The notes: generated from the sequence alone by a model not told the origin. A DNA stretch of 49,164 nt from Paludibacteraceae bacterium (GCA_024401435.1 JAKSLB010000022.1:1-49164), one strand, 5' to 3'; positions 31,510 to 38,814 are shown, numbered from the stretch's first letter. Numbers and translations are program-made.

Positions 31510-31538
31510 TTGACAAGCCTTATATAATTTTGTATATT
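31510..31538 (+). promoter_or_regulatory. Early-type promoter
   Basis: TTGACA 31510-31515, a 17-base spacer with TTATATAAT, then TATATT 31533-31538, followed by TGTCATAG and an AGAGG site. It drives the lipoprotein gene at 31557. Confidence 0.8.
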
Positions 31539-31556
31539 TGTCATAGAGGTTAACAA

Positions 31557-31892
31557 ATGAAGATACTTTTACTTACATTGTTGATGATGGTGTTTACTGG
31601 TTGTTATTTCAATCCTACAAGCCGTTTTAGTGATGCCTATATGGGTATGGATAGACATCAAGTTGATGCTCCTTGTGGTAGAGGTGTTGCGGAAGGTACT
31701 TGTATGCAATTGGCTACACAATATTCATTGGAAGTTTGCCCTAATGGTTTTGATGTAATGCGTACAATTGACTTTAGCGAAAAGCGAAGTGACCCAGTAT
31801 ATCACTATGACCAATGGGGAAATAGGATGTTGTATCGTGTTGACCACTATACCTATACTCATTTTGTTCTTAACATTGTTTGCTTGGAGTAG
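31557..31892 (+). CDS. Putative lipoprotein
   Basis: A 111-residue protein with a lipoprotein signal MKILLLTLLMMVFTGC; FTGC is the lipobox, with the modified Cys at residue 16. The mature part has further cysteines (CGRGVAEGTC, VCPNGF, IVCLE). It has its own early-type promoter and an AGAGG site. The next gene starts 3 bases after its stop. Location in the periplasm or at the outer membrane of a Gram-negative host is expected; superinfection exclusion is one possible role. Confidence 0.72.
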   Translation: MKILLLTLLMMVFTGCYFNPTSRFSDAYMGMDRHQVDAPCGRGVAEGTCMQLATQYSLEVCPNGFDVMRTIDFSEKRSDPVYHYDQWGNRMLYRVDHYTYTHFVLNIVCLE

Positions 31893-31895
31893 CTT

Positions 31896-32372
31896 ATGAA
31901 TGATGTAACTTACTATGTTCAACAAGAAAGGGCTAGAAAGAAGCAGTTGTTCTTCAAGCAGAAGTTGGTGTACATTTTCCAAGAAATCTATGAATATTGC
32001 CAAGATTTTAGGTTCATTATAAGTAGGATGAATAGCTCAAACACATCCATATATGTTGCTTGTGGTAGTTATGTCATATTAAGTGCATATAATGAAAAGC
32101 TAGATTTCTCATTTGATGGACAAACTTATATGATGAGTTGGTTTGAAAATCCAAAGGTAGTTGAACACATAAAGAATAAGATTTCAGAAATCCATAGCGA
32201 AAAGCAAGCCGAAATGATATGCAATGTATTCAAACCCCAAGAAAGGGTTTGCATTGATGGTGATGTAGGCACACTTCAAGTTGTTGATATGCTTGGAGTT
32301 ATGCTAAAAATGGACAACAATGTGCTAAAGAAATACGACCCATTGAAAATCAAGGACATCAAGTGTGTATGA
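31896..32372 (+). CDS. Uncharacterised protein
   Basis: A 158-residue protein beginning MNDVTYYVQQERARKKQLFF, with TTGGAG upstream and co-transcribed with the lipoprotein gene. A helical N-terminus precedes an alpha/beta region (CGSYVILSAYNEKLDFSFDG). No catalytic motif or signal peptide. A terminator directly follows. Function unknown. Confidence 0.55.
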   Translation: MNDVTYYVQQERARKKQLFFKQKLVYIFQEIYEYCQDFRFIISRMNSSNTSIYVACGSYVILSAYNEKLDFSFDGQTYMMSWFENPKVVEHIKNKISEIHSEKQAEMICNVFKPQERVCIDGDVGTLQVVDMLGVMLKMDNNVLKKYDPLKIKDIKCV

Positions 32373-32373
32373 A

Positions 32374-32404
32374 TGAAAGCCACCTTTATGGTGGCTTTTT
32401 CATT
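32374..32404 (+). terminator. Rho-independent terminator
   Basis: AAAGCCACC (32376-32384) pairs with GGTGGCTTT (32390-32398), followed by a T-run. Confidence 0.85.
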
Positions 32405-32430
32405 TAGTATATATATATATTCATAGAGAT

Positions 32431-33549
32431 ATGAAACAATATGATTATTTAATAGTAGGATGCGGACTTTTCGGTGCGGTGTTTGCAAATGAGATGCGTA
32501 GCATTGGCAAGAAGGTCTTGATTATTGACAAGAGAAACCATATAGGTGGAAATGTATACACCGAGGATGTTGACGGAATAAAGGTTCATAAGTATGGGGC
32601 ACATATTTTCCATACAAACAACAAGAGCACTTGGGAATATGTAAACCAATTTGGTGAAATGAATAGGTTCACTAATTCACCAATAGCCAATTACAAGGGT
32701 GAATTGTACTCACTTCCATTCAATATGTACACCTTTAACAAGATGTGGGGTGTGAATACTCCACAAGAGGCTATGGCGAAGATTGAGGAACAGAGAAAGG
32801 AAATCACAAGTGAGCCTAGAAACCTTGAAGAACAAGCAATTTCATTGGTCGGTAGGGATGTCTATGAAAAGCTAATCAAGGAATATACAGAAAAGCAATG
32901 GGGTAGGGAATGTAAGGACTTGCCTTCATTCATAATAAAAAGATTACCTGTAAGATTTACATTTGATAACAACTATTTCAACGCAAAGTATCAAGGAATC
33001 CCAGTAAACGGATATACCGCAATCATTGAAAATATGATTAAGGGCGTTGATGTAAAACTTGGTGTTGATTATCTAGAAGATAGGGAACATTGGAATGGTC
33101 TTGCAAACAAGGTCATTTATACGGGTGCCATTGATGCATACTATGACTATTGCTTTGGTGAACTACAATATAGGTCGGTAAGATTTGAAACTGAAACCTT
33201 GGATGTTCCCAACTATCAAGGTAATGCCGTAGTCAACTATACTTCAAAGGATGAACCATATACAAGAATCATTGAACATAAGTGGTTTGACATTGTTAAT
33301 GATAGTCCAAAGACCATCATAAGCAAGGAATATAGCCAAGAATGGAAGAAGGGTGATGAACCATACTATCCAGTAAATGATGATGTCAATGGTGCTCTAT
33401 ATGCAAGATATAAGGAACTTGCCGACAAGGAAACCAATATAGTGTTCGGTGGTAGACTTGGTGAATACAAGTATTACGATATGGATAAGGTCATTGAATC
33501 TTCACTTGAATTGGTTAGAAAGGAAATCAAACTTGCTTGTAAGAAATGA
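32431..33549 (+). CDS. glf: UDP-galactopyranose mutase
   Basis: A 372-residue flavoprotein of normal length for the family. The FAD-binding Rossmann motif is at the N-terminus (YLIVGCGLFGAVFANE), followed by IIDKRNHIGGNVYTED and KYGAHIFHTNN, all hallmark UGM sequences. The C-terminal part has the GGRLGEYKYYDMD segment. It converts UDP-galactopyranose to UDP-galactofuranose in the cytoplasm. A terminator lies just upstream, and a degenerate start-adjacent motif (TCATAGAG) sits two bases before the ATG. A phage-made galactofuranose donor could feed the glycosyltransferase-like genes at 35-37 kb. Confidence 0.93.
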   Translation: MKQYDYLIVGCGLFGAVFANEMRSIGKKVLIIDKRNHIGGNVYTEDVDGIKVHKYGAHIFHTNNKSTWEYVNQFGEMNRFTNSPIANYKGELYSLPFNMYTFNKMWGVNTPQEAMAKIEEQRKEITSEPRNLEEQAISLVGRDVYEKLIKEYTEKQWGRECKDLPSFIIKRLPVRFTFDNNYFNAKYQGIPVNGYTAIIENMIKGVDVKLGVDYLEDREHWNGLANKVIYTGAIDAYYDYCFGELQYRSVRFETETLDVPNYQGNAVVNYTSKDEPYTRIIEHKWFDIVNDSPKTIISKEYSQEWKKGDEPYYPVNDDVNGALYARYKELADKETNIVFGGRLGEYKYYDMDKVIESSLELVRKEIKLACKK

Positions 33550-33585
33550 TATATAATATATCAAGAGGTTTTTTATAATTGTTGT

Positions 33586-33860
33586 GGAAAGAAAAAATAA
33601 ACCATATTTAGTGGTTGGTATGAATTTCTACCGCTAAAATTTATATATATATATTTAATATAAAGGTTTTCAAAAGTATATTTTAAGTATGCAGTACCTA
33701 CGGAAGTAGGGAAGGGTTCGCCTAAAAAAACCCATAGCCTCGGAAACTGATAGCAAAGGTTTAAAGCCTTTGAAGGATTAAAGGAATCAGTCATAGCAAG
33801 TGGTTCTAACACTTGCCACGCTGGGAAAAATCAACTGTCTTTAACAGTTGATTGCTTCAT
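33586..33860 (+). mobile_element. TnpB-less element keeping both TnpB-type ends (copy 3)
   Basis: A 275-base element. The left end starts GGAAAG and holds the hairpin AAACCA...TGGTT and TTTCTACCGCTAAAAT, like copies 1 and 2. The right end has AGTCATAGCAAGTGG, GCCACGCTGG, ATCAACTG...CAGTTGAT and GATTGCTTCAT. No tnpB reading frame. The internal 190 bases are unrelated to tnpB but shared with copy 4 (38866-39076), so it is not a simple degraded tnpB copy. Confidence 0.7.
33655..33860 (+). ncRNA. Putative omegaRNA-like RNA of copy 3
   Basis: Conserved with copy 4. Predicted hairpins: CCTAC-GGAA-GTAGG, GGGTT/AACCC, CAAAGG/CCTTTG, ACTGAT/ATCAGT, AAGTG/CACTT, and ATCAACTG/CAGTTGAT at the end. The stem before AGTCATAGC is ACTGAT/ATCAGT here and ACTGGTT/AACCAGT in TnpB copy 1, a compensated difference. 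It may act as a guide RNA for TnpB supplied in trans. The 5' limit is approximate. Confidence 0.5.
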
Positions 33861-33918
33861 GAAGAAGGTTCTATTGACTAAAAGCGAATATCGCAAAGTT
33901 GCTAGTTTATGGACATAA
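33859..33918 (+). pseudogene. Micro-ORF matching the start of the 127-residue gene
   Basis: ATG 33859 is formed by the last AT of the element plus flanking G. The 19-residue product MKKVLLTKSEYRKVASLWT matches the N-terminus of the convergent gene at 34328 (MKKVLLTENEYLKVCEIL) and then stops. It is best read as a duplicated gene fragment beside the element. A bidirectional terminator follows at once. Confidence 0.5.
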
Positions 33919-33947
33919 AAGGGCGGTCTAAATGACCGCCTTTTTTA
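33917..33947. terminator. Bidirectional terminator
   Basis: GGCGGTC (33922-33928) pairs with GACCGCC (33934-33940), with A-run and T-run flanks. The minus-strand gene's stop codon lies within its flank. Confidence 0.85.
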
Positions 33948-34328
33948 ATTGAAATGAATTGTTATATCGTACCGAGAGAACATATCATCCATCGTACCTG
34001 CTGCGTGGCAATTTAGGATACCAGATAGGATTGTCTTTTCCCCATTGTAAATGTTGAAATTATATTCCTTCCAATGGGCGGTATTATCACGATTGCTACG
34101 ATACCCACCATTGTCACACCAAATGTCAACTTGGCAATCTTCAAAGGTTTCTTGTAGCTTGTTCTTGATTACAAGGATAGTGTTCCAATCATCATCTCTA
34201 TGTATCTTGGAAAGGTAAGGGTCTAATGCCTTGTAAACCTTTCTAATCAATTGTTGCTTGTTCATGGATTCTCCTAGGATTTCACAAACCTTGAGGTATT
34301 CATTTTCGGTCAATAAAACTTTCTTCAT
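33945..34328 (-). CDS. Uncharacterised protein
   Basis: A 127-residue protein starting MKKVLLTENEYLKVCEILGE. The first half is helical (KQQLIRKVYKALDPYLSKIH), the second half beta-rich (DCQVDIWCDNGGYRSN). The minus-strand TACATAAT two bases before the ATG places it with the start-adjacent-motif genes; no Shine-Dalgarno sequence. A short duplicate of its N-terminus lies beside element copy 3, 350 bases away. Function unknown. Confidence 0.6.
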   Translation of the reverse strand: MKKVLLTENEYLKVCEILGESMNKQQLIRKVYKALDPYLSKIHRDDDWNTILVIKNKLQETFEDCQVDIWCDNGGYRSNRDNTAHWKEYNFNIYNGEKTILSGILNCHAAGTMDDMFSRYDITIHFN

Positions 34329-34338
34329 AGATTATGTA
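34329..34338 (-). promoter_or_regulatory. Start-adjacent late-promoter-like motif
   Basis: Minus strand: TACATAAT, then CT, then the ATG of the 127-residue gene. A terminator lies immediately upstream (34341-34368). Confidence 0.5.
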
Positions 34339-34340
34339 TG

Positions 34341-34368
34341 AAGGAAACCACCAATAGGTGGCTTCTTC
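34341..34368 (-). terminator. Rho-independent terminator
   Basis: Minus strand: AAGCCACC, TATT loop, GGTGGTTT, then a T-rich stretch. It ends the 152-residue gene. Confidence 0.75.
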
Positions 34369-34370
34369 AT

Positions 34371-34829
34371 TTAATCTACCAGAGTTTCATTTTCCTTTAG
34401 TACATAGTCCTTGGGAACAATGTACTTGAATGTATAGGCATCATAGTGGCGTTCAATGATATTACAACCTTCCGCAAGTTTACGGAAGTACAACTTTGCG
34501 TATGCTTCTGCATCCAAAATCAAGTCATCAAGTGTAGTGTTTTTTCCATTGACATCAATTAAGTCGGTATAGCATCTTAACTTATTGGAATCTTTGGACA
34601 TCTTGATTTCCAAGTCCTTTTTACCATTCTTGATGTCTTCAATTGATGCGGTAAATCTCAATTGAAGTTCAAAAGAAATAATGGTTTCATGGCAAAGACC
34701 ATTTTCCAATTCGGTTTTAACCTCAATCGTAGGATGAAGAGTGGCAATTTCGCTATCATACATATAAGCACCGCAAGTTTGACAATGATTGATTTTTGCT
34801 ACATTGTTGATGTTGATTTTTACTTCCAT
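34371..34829 (-). CDS. Uncharacterised protein with a CxxC motif
   Basis: A 152-residue protein beginning MEVKININNVAKINHCQTCG. The HCQTCGAYM element near residue 16 could bind zinc. The rest is a beta-rich domain (CHETIISFELQLRFTASIED) and a C-terminal helix with AYAKLYFRKLAEGC. ATG at 34829 is chosen for the strong GAGGTGAT site; the longer frame runs into the promoter. It has an early-type promoter and a terminator of its own. Function unknown. Confidence 0.6.
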   Translation of the reverse strand: MEVKININNVAKINHCQTCGAYMYDSEIATLHPTIEVKTELENGLCHETIISFELQLRFTASIEDIKNGKKDLEIKMSKDSNKLRCYTDLIDVNGKNTTLDDLILDAEAYAKLYFRKLAEGCNIIERHYDAYTFKYIVPKDYVLKENETLVD

Positions 34830-34850
34830 TGTATCACCTCTTTTTTTACA

Positions 34851-34879
34851 AAGATATAAAATTATATAATGTTTGTCAA
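34851..34879 (-). promoter_or_regulatory. Early-type promoter (minus strand)
   Basis: Minus strand: TTGACA (34879-34874), a 17-base spacer with TTATATAAT, then TATCTT (34856-34851), then a GAGGTG ribosome site before the 152-residue gene. Confidence 0.75.
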
Positions 34880-34939
34880 GAGGTAGGCACAAAATATATC
34901 AAGAAATTTTCAACAAGAATGTAAAAATTCATTTACAAA

Positions 34940-35017
34940 ATGAAATATTATATATTTTCCTATAGGAATAAAGGTAATAGTGTTTTTGAAGGACACGAAC
35001 CAACCGAAGAATGGTAA
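34940..35017 (+). pseudogene. Short ORF in frame with the downstream glycosyltransferase-like gene
   Basis: MKYYIFSYRNKGNSVFEGHE and five more residues, then TAA at 35015-35017. After the stop the same frame stays open (VHRYKVVYGNEEIYCRFSQL...) straight into ATG 35093. The sequence on both sides of the TAA looks protein-like, so this may be a small gene with a nonsense mutation, or rarely read through. It could also be an ordinary 25-residue peptide. Confidence 0.35.
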
Positions 35018-35092
35018 GTCCATAGATACAAAGTTGTCTATGGAAATGAGGAAATCTATTGTAGGTTTTCTCAACTTCTTTTTAGGAAAAAT

Positions 35093-36298
35093 ATGTTGAA
35101 AGTTAATAACGATGATGGCAAAAATCTAGTCCTAGTTTATGTGTGTGACAATAGTGGTTGTTCACATGTTAGAATTAGATACTTTGCGGAATATATGAAC
35201 GGCTTGAATAATGGTTTGTCATTTGTAATACTCCCTTGTATCACATTTGACCCTCAATTATTGGCACACGCAAAGTGCATTTGGTTTCAAAAGCCAGTTT
35301 CTGATATGCACCTAGAAGTTGTGTCTAGATATAAGTCATTGCAGACCAAGTATGGCTATAAGTTGGTATTTGAGCTAGATGACCTATTCTTCAATTGTGG
35401 TCTTGATGACAAGTACATTGATGGTGTACCTGATTACAACCCTTCAACACTCCATAGAAATGAGGAAGCCGAAAAGCATACCGAAGAACTAATCCATAAG
35501 ATTGTTCCTATGTTTGATAGTATTGTATGTTCTACCGACTATTTGAGAATGGTTATGCAGAAGAAGTTCAATATCGGTACGGCAGTTACAATCAAGAACA
35601 ATGTGCCTCGTTTCCTTTGGAATTTCCCTATCCGTGGTGATATTAGCAATGACTTGGATAAGCCCACCGTCCTTTATAGCGGTTCTCCTACCCATTATAT
35701 CAATCCAGTTCCAAAGAGAGAACCTTCCCCACAAGAACCTAACGGATTCCCTGGTATTGAAGGTAAGAAGGGTGACTGGGACAATGCTTGGTGCGATTGG
35801 GTTATTAAGAATGTTAAGGAAGACAAGATTAATTTTGTAGTTATGGGTGCTCTACCATTCTTCTTTGAAGAAATCAAGGATAAGATTAAGTTCATTCCTT
35901 GGCACAATTCCCATAGTTATCCTCGTTTCGTTATGCAGGAATATGCGGATTTTCAGATTGCACCTCTTGTATGCAATCATTTCAATATGAGTAAGAGTGC
36001 ATTGCGTTTCTATGAATCTTGTGCTGTCGGTACTGTTCTTCTAGGTACAGTGTTTGAAGGCAACAACTTCTCACCATATGAAGAAATCAACAATGAATGT
36101 AAGGTAAAGCATACCGCTACTGTTGAGGATATTGACAAGGTATTTTGGCCCTTGTGCAAGAAGGACAAGTTCAATGAAATCCGTAGATGGCAATATAACT
36201 ATATTAACCAATCTGGTCTTTGGCTTGAATCTGATGAAAACATCAACAAGTATTTAACGGCTATGGACAATATGAACAACAACTTTGATATTGTTTAA
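35093..36298 (+). CDS. Glycosyltransferase-like protein (GT-B type)
   Basis: A 401-residue protein with two Rossmann-like halves. The N-terminal half has LVYVCDNSGCSHVRIRYFAE, a strand plus basic loop typical of GT-B enzymes, then LVFELDDLFF, where the DD pair is common in this group. The C-terminal half has PTVLYSGSPTHY and FQIAPLVCNHFNMSKSALRF, like the donor-binding EAxACG-type region. ATG 35093 follows TAGGAAAA. It is upstream of a second glycosyltransferase-like gene and 1.5 kb from glf, suggesting a shared sugar-modification pathway. Substrate unknown. Confidence 0.65.
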   Translation: MLKVNNDDGKNLVLVYVCDNSGCSHVRIRYFAEYMNGLNNGLSFVILPCITFDPQLLAHAKCIWFQKPVSDMHLEVVSRYKSLQTKYGYKLVFELDDLFFNCGLDDKYIDGVPDYNPSTLHRNEEAEKHTEELIHKIVPMFDSIVCSTDYLRMVMQKKFNIGTAVTIKNNVPRFLWNFPIRGDISNDLDKPTVLYSGSPTHYINPVPKREPSPQEPNGFPGIEGKKGDWDNAWCDWVIKNVKEDKINFVVMGALPFFFEEIKDKIKFIPWHNSHSYPRFVMQEYADFQIAPLVCNHFNMSKSALRFYESCAVGTVLLGTVFEGNNFSPYEEINNECKVKHTATVEDIDKVFWPLCKKDKFNEIRRWQYNYINQSGLWLESDENINKYLTAMDNMNNNFDIV

Positions 36299-36308
36299 TG
36301 GAGGGTAT

Positions 36309-36632
36309 ATGAATAAGAAATTACAAATTCAAATATCGTGGATATCAAAGACTTGTAACAAGATGGCTGATGATAGGGAAAAGTTAAAGACCATAGCATT
36401 GTTTGTATTGGAACACATCAAGAGAACCAAGAAATATGATTTTATGGGATATAAAATTGATACTGTGGAAGACCAAGTACAAAGACAAATAGCATTCTTG
36501 AATTTCAAGTTGGATTATTTCAAGAATACCGATGAAGTTTTCATTTCAACAATTGAAAGGGAAGTAAGTAAGGCTATCAAGGATGCATATGGCTATTCTC
36601 TAGATGTTAGGGGGTATGTTAAGGTATGCTAG
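36309..36632 (+). CDS. Small helical protein between two glycosyltransferase-like genes
   Basis: A 107-residue, basic, helical protein (MNKKLQIQISWISKTCNKMA, DQVQRQIAFLNFKLDYFKN). ATG 36309 has a GGAGGG site; the longer frame overlaps the upstream gene. Its stop overlaps the next start by 7 bases, so the three genes form one operon. No enzymatic motif; perhaps an accessory subunit. Confidence 0.55.
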   Translation: MNKKLQIQISWISKTCNKMADDREKLKTIALFVLEHIKRTKKYDFMGYKIDTVEDQVQRQIAFLNFKLDYFKNTDEVFISTIEREVSKAIKDAYGYSLDVRGYVKVC

Positions 36633-37342
36633 AAGTTATTCCAGTTATTAAGAAACCTCAATCAAAAATGGTTAACGGCATAGAAATCGGCAATCCAAAC
36701 ATTATCTATGTTGACAATGATTGTGGTGATAGTATGACAAAGAAATATAACTATGCAATCTCCCAAATCAATCTTGATGAAAATGAAGATGAATTTGTTT
36801 GTTTCCGTCATGATGATATGGTAATAAACACACCATTTGATGTCATTGAGAAGAAGCTATCACTATTCCCAAAGAATGTCGGTGTTGTTGGTATGATTGG
36901 CACTTATAACATTGAAAAGAGTTTCCATTGGTGGGTCCCTTTCCGTGAAGTGAATGGTGCTGGTTATATTAAACAGGTTAAACTAGATGATGACAAGAAG
37001 CCAGTTGAACCATTTGAAACTTATGAAATGAGTGATTGGGCTGGTGAACATCTAGGTCTTGCTTCCGTTGATGGTTGTTGTATGTTCATTAGAAAGAAGT
37101 GCTTGAAGGAAGTCAAGTTTGATGAAAATATCAAGAACTACCATTTCTATGATGTTGACTATTGCCTTGAGGCTATGGCACATCGTTGGGACATTGCAAC
37201 TACCCATATTGATGGTCACCACTATTCCTATGGTGGTATGAGACCAGAGATTAATGAACTACGAAATGTGATGTTTGAAAAGTGGAAGAATAGGATTACC
37301 GCTTTCCCAATCAATAAATACACAATCAACAAGGTTGTATAA
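36626..37342 (+). CDS. Glycosyltransferase-like protein (GT-A, family 2-like)
   Basis: A 238-residue protein. KYNYAISQI near residue 35 followed by EDEFVCFRHDDMVINTPFDV is the GT-A layout in which the HDD pair takes the place of DxD. Further on come VDGCCMFIRKKCLKEVKFDE and FYDVDYCLEAMAHRWDIATT, matching the acceptor-site ED/D region of family 2-like enzymes. It is translationally coupled to the gene upstream. Donor and acceptor unknown. A bidirectional terminator follows. Confidence 0.7.
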   Translation: MLEVIPVIKKPQSKMVNGIEIGNPNIIYVDNDCGDSMTKKYNYAISQINLDENEDEFVCFRHDDMVINTPFDVIEKKLSLFPKNVGVVGMIGTYNIEKSFHWWVPFREVNGAGYIKQVKLDDDKKPVEPFETYEMSDWAGEHLGLASVDGCCMFIRKKCLKEVKFDENIKNYHFYDVDYCLEAMAHRWDIATTHIDGHHYSYGGMRPEINELRNVMFEKWKNRITAFPINKYTINKVV

Positions 37343-37380
37343 AAAAAGAAAGTCCGTGAATTTCACGGACTTTTTCTTTT
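37343..37380. terminator. Bidirectional terminator
   Basis: AAGTCCGTGA (37350-37359) and TCACGGACTT (37363-37372) with A-run and T-run flanks, between convergent genes. Confidence 0.85.
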
Positions 37381-37750
37381 AGAATTTTTCAATTTGTTCT
37401 TTCAATACATTCGTAAACCATTTCATAGAATCCTCAACAATGTAGTTGTTTACATCATTAGCATCCTCATATATTGAAATGGAGAAAATGACATTTGTTT
37501 TGTATATGTCAACATTTATAGTATAATCATCTTCATAGTAATGTAGTTTCTTTACGATTTCAATTGCGATTTCATTTTTCATATCAACATTGACAATGAA
37601 TTCACAATATTCATTGATACCATAAGCACCATCGTCACCGAAACCAACATGTAGAGTTGATAAATCAAATAGGTCTTCAGCAATAGAACCTTTCAATTCA
37701 TTCATAATTGTTTCTTTAGCTAAAATGTTAAATTCTTTGTAGTCTTTCAT
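37379..37750 (-). CDS. Uncharacterised small protein
   Basis: A 123-residue acidic protein (MKDYKEFNILAKETIMNELK at the start; IVEDSMKWFTNVLKEQIEKF at the end) with a central beta-rich part. It starts 3 bases after the gp14-like gene's stop. TATATAAC lies two bases before its ATG, inside the upstream gene's last codons. Function unknown. Confidence 0.55.
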   Translation of the reverse strand: MKDYKEFNILAKETIMNELKGSIAEDLFDLSTLHVGFGDDGAYGINEYCEFIVNVDMKNEIAIEIVKKLHYYEDDYTINVDIYKTNVIFSISIYEDANDVNNYIVEDSMKWFTNVLKEQIEKF

Positions 37751-37760
37751 AAGTTATATA
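37751..37760 (-). promoter_or_regulatory. Start-adjacent late-promoter-like motif
   Basis: Minus strand: TATATAAC, then TT, then the ATG of the 123-residue gene. It overlaps the stop region of the gp14-like gene. Confidence 0.4.
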
Positions 37761-38491
37761 TTATTTCCTTTAACTTTTCTAGAAACATAGTCAAATTCAT
37801 TAACATTTCCACTTGTAGAAAGTCTACGGAAATTGTCATTTAGTTTCAATGGGTCATCAAAGTTCTTATCACTTTCCAATGGATATGTAGTTACGGCAAA
37901 TATAGGGTCATCCTTTGGAATTGTGTCATTGTCTAGTATTGTAGCCTTTGTATCCTTCCAAACCCTTAAAGTAAGGGTATATGAATGTGATTTAAGATTG
38001 AATGCTTCCGTATAATACTTGACATCAATTATTTCATAGAAAATTCCGTTCTTTTCAAGGTACATCAAGTCACCAATCCTAGGTTCTTTAAGAAAATCAT
38101 AGGTTTCTGGTACATTTCTTGTTGATGTTCCGTATGTTGAGAAATATTGGAATGTCTTTGGAACAAATACCTGTAATATATCTTGATTCCATATACCTTG
38201 CATTTGGTATGACTTGACCATAGTAGGCATTTGTTCCATATAGCCAGTCATATAGAACGCCCTTTCTATGTATTGTAGTTGGTCTTCACCAAGAATCTTA
38301 TCCCTTATGACATCTTTTGACATTACATAATATGTCCACTTGAATGAGGACATATTTTGCATACCTGTTGTCAAGTCATCAACCAAATCGGTGAAATTGC
38401 CATCACCCAAAGATACATTGGATGGTGGACAATAATCAGCCCTATTCATTGTTGAGCAAAGCCAAGGATATTTTTCATTAAGCGTTGACAT
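37754..38491 (-). CDS. T4 gp14-like neck protein, paralogue B
   Basis: A 245-residue protein sharing with paralogue A (7932-8750) an N-terminal helix, RDKILGEDQLQYIERAFYMT, EQMPTMVKSYQMQGI and GDLMYLEKNGIFYEIIDVKY, in the order seen in T4 gp14. T4 gp14 joins head and tail with gp13. The overlap of 14 bases with the upstream acidic gene implies coupled translation. Which paralogue is the true neck protein cannot be decided here; B lies closer to the baseplate genes. Confidence 0.7.
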   Translation of the reverse strand: MSTLNEKYPWLCSTMNRADYCPPSNVSLGDGNFTDLVDDLTTGMQNMSSFKWTYYVMSKDVIRDKILGEDQLQYIERAFYMTGYMEQMPTMVKSYQMQGIWNQDILQVFVPKTFQYFSTYGTSTRNVPETYDFLKEPRIGDLMYLEKNGIFYEIIDVKYYTEAFNLKSHSYTLTLRVWKDTKATILDNDTIPKDDPIFAVTTYPLESDKNFDDPLKLNDNFRRLSTSGNVNEFDYVSRKVKGNNI

Positions 38492-38804
38492 TGAGTTTGT
38501 CTCTTAAACTAACTCTCTTTTTCTTTGGGGTTTCTTCAATTTCATCAACCGAAGTTTCTTCTACGACCTCTTGTGTGTCGGTGATGGGTTCTACATATTC
38601 TTCAACTACTTGTAGAGGTTCTTCAACAACATTTACAGGTTTAGATTCTTCTTCATCATCATCTATGGAAAATTCTTCTTCACGGACTTCAATAGGCTTG
38701 ATTAGGCTCAAATCGGTATCGTAGTCTATACGGAATTCCTTCGTTTCAAATGAGGCTTCTTTTTTAGGCTTTGGATTCTTAATTTTATGTCTAATTCTTA
38801 TCAT
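38478..38804 (-). CDS. Small protein with acidic middle and basic ends
   Basis: A 108-residue protein: basic N-terminus (MIRIRHKIKNPKPKKEASFE), a long Glu/Val-rich acidic part, and a basic end (KKKRVSLRDKLNVNA). Probably disordered. The ATG has TATATAAT two bases upstream and no Shine-Dalgarno sequence. It overlaps the gp14-like gene by 14 bases. It may be a small virion or assembly factor; this is inference. Confidence 0.5.
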   Translation of the reverse strand: MIRIRHKIKNPKPKKEASFETKEFRIDYDTDLSLIKPIEVREEEFSIDDDEEESKPVNVVEEPLQVVEEYVEPITDTQEVVEETSVDEIEETPKKKRVSLRDKLNVNA

Positions 38805-38814
38805 ATATTATATA
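38805..38814 (-). promoter_or_regulatory. Start-adjacent late-promoter-like motif
   Basis: Minus strand: TATATAAT, then AT, then the ATG of the 108-residue gene, at the head of a three-gene minus-strand operon. Confidence 0.5.
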
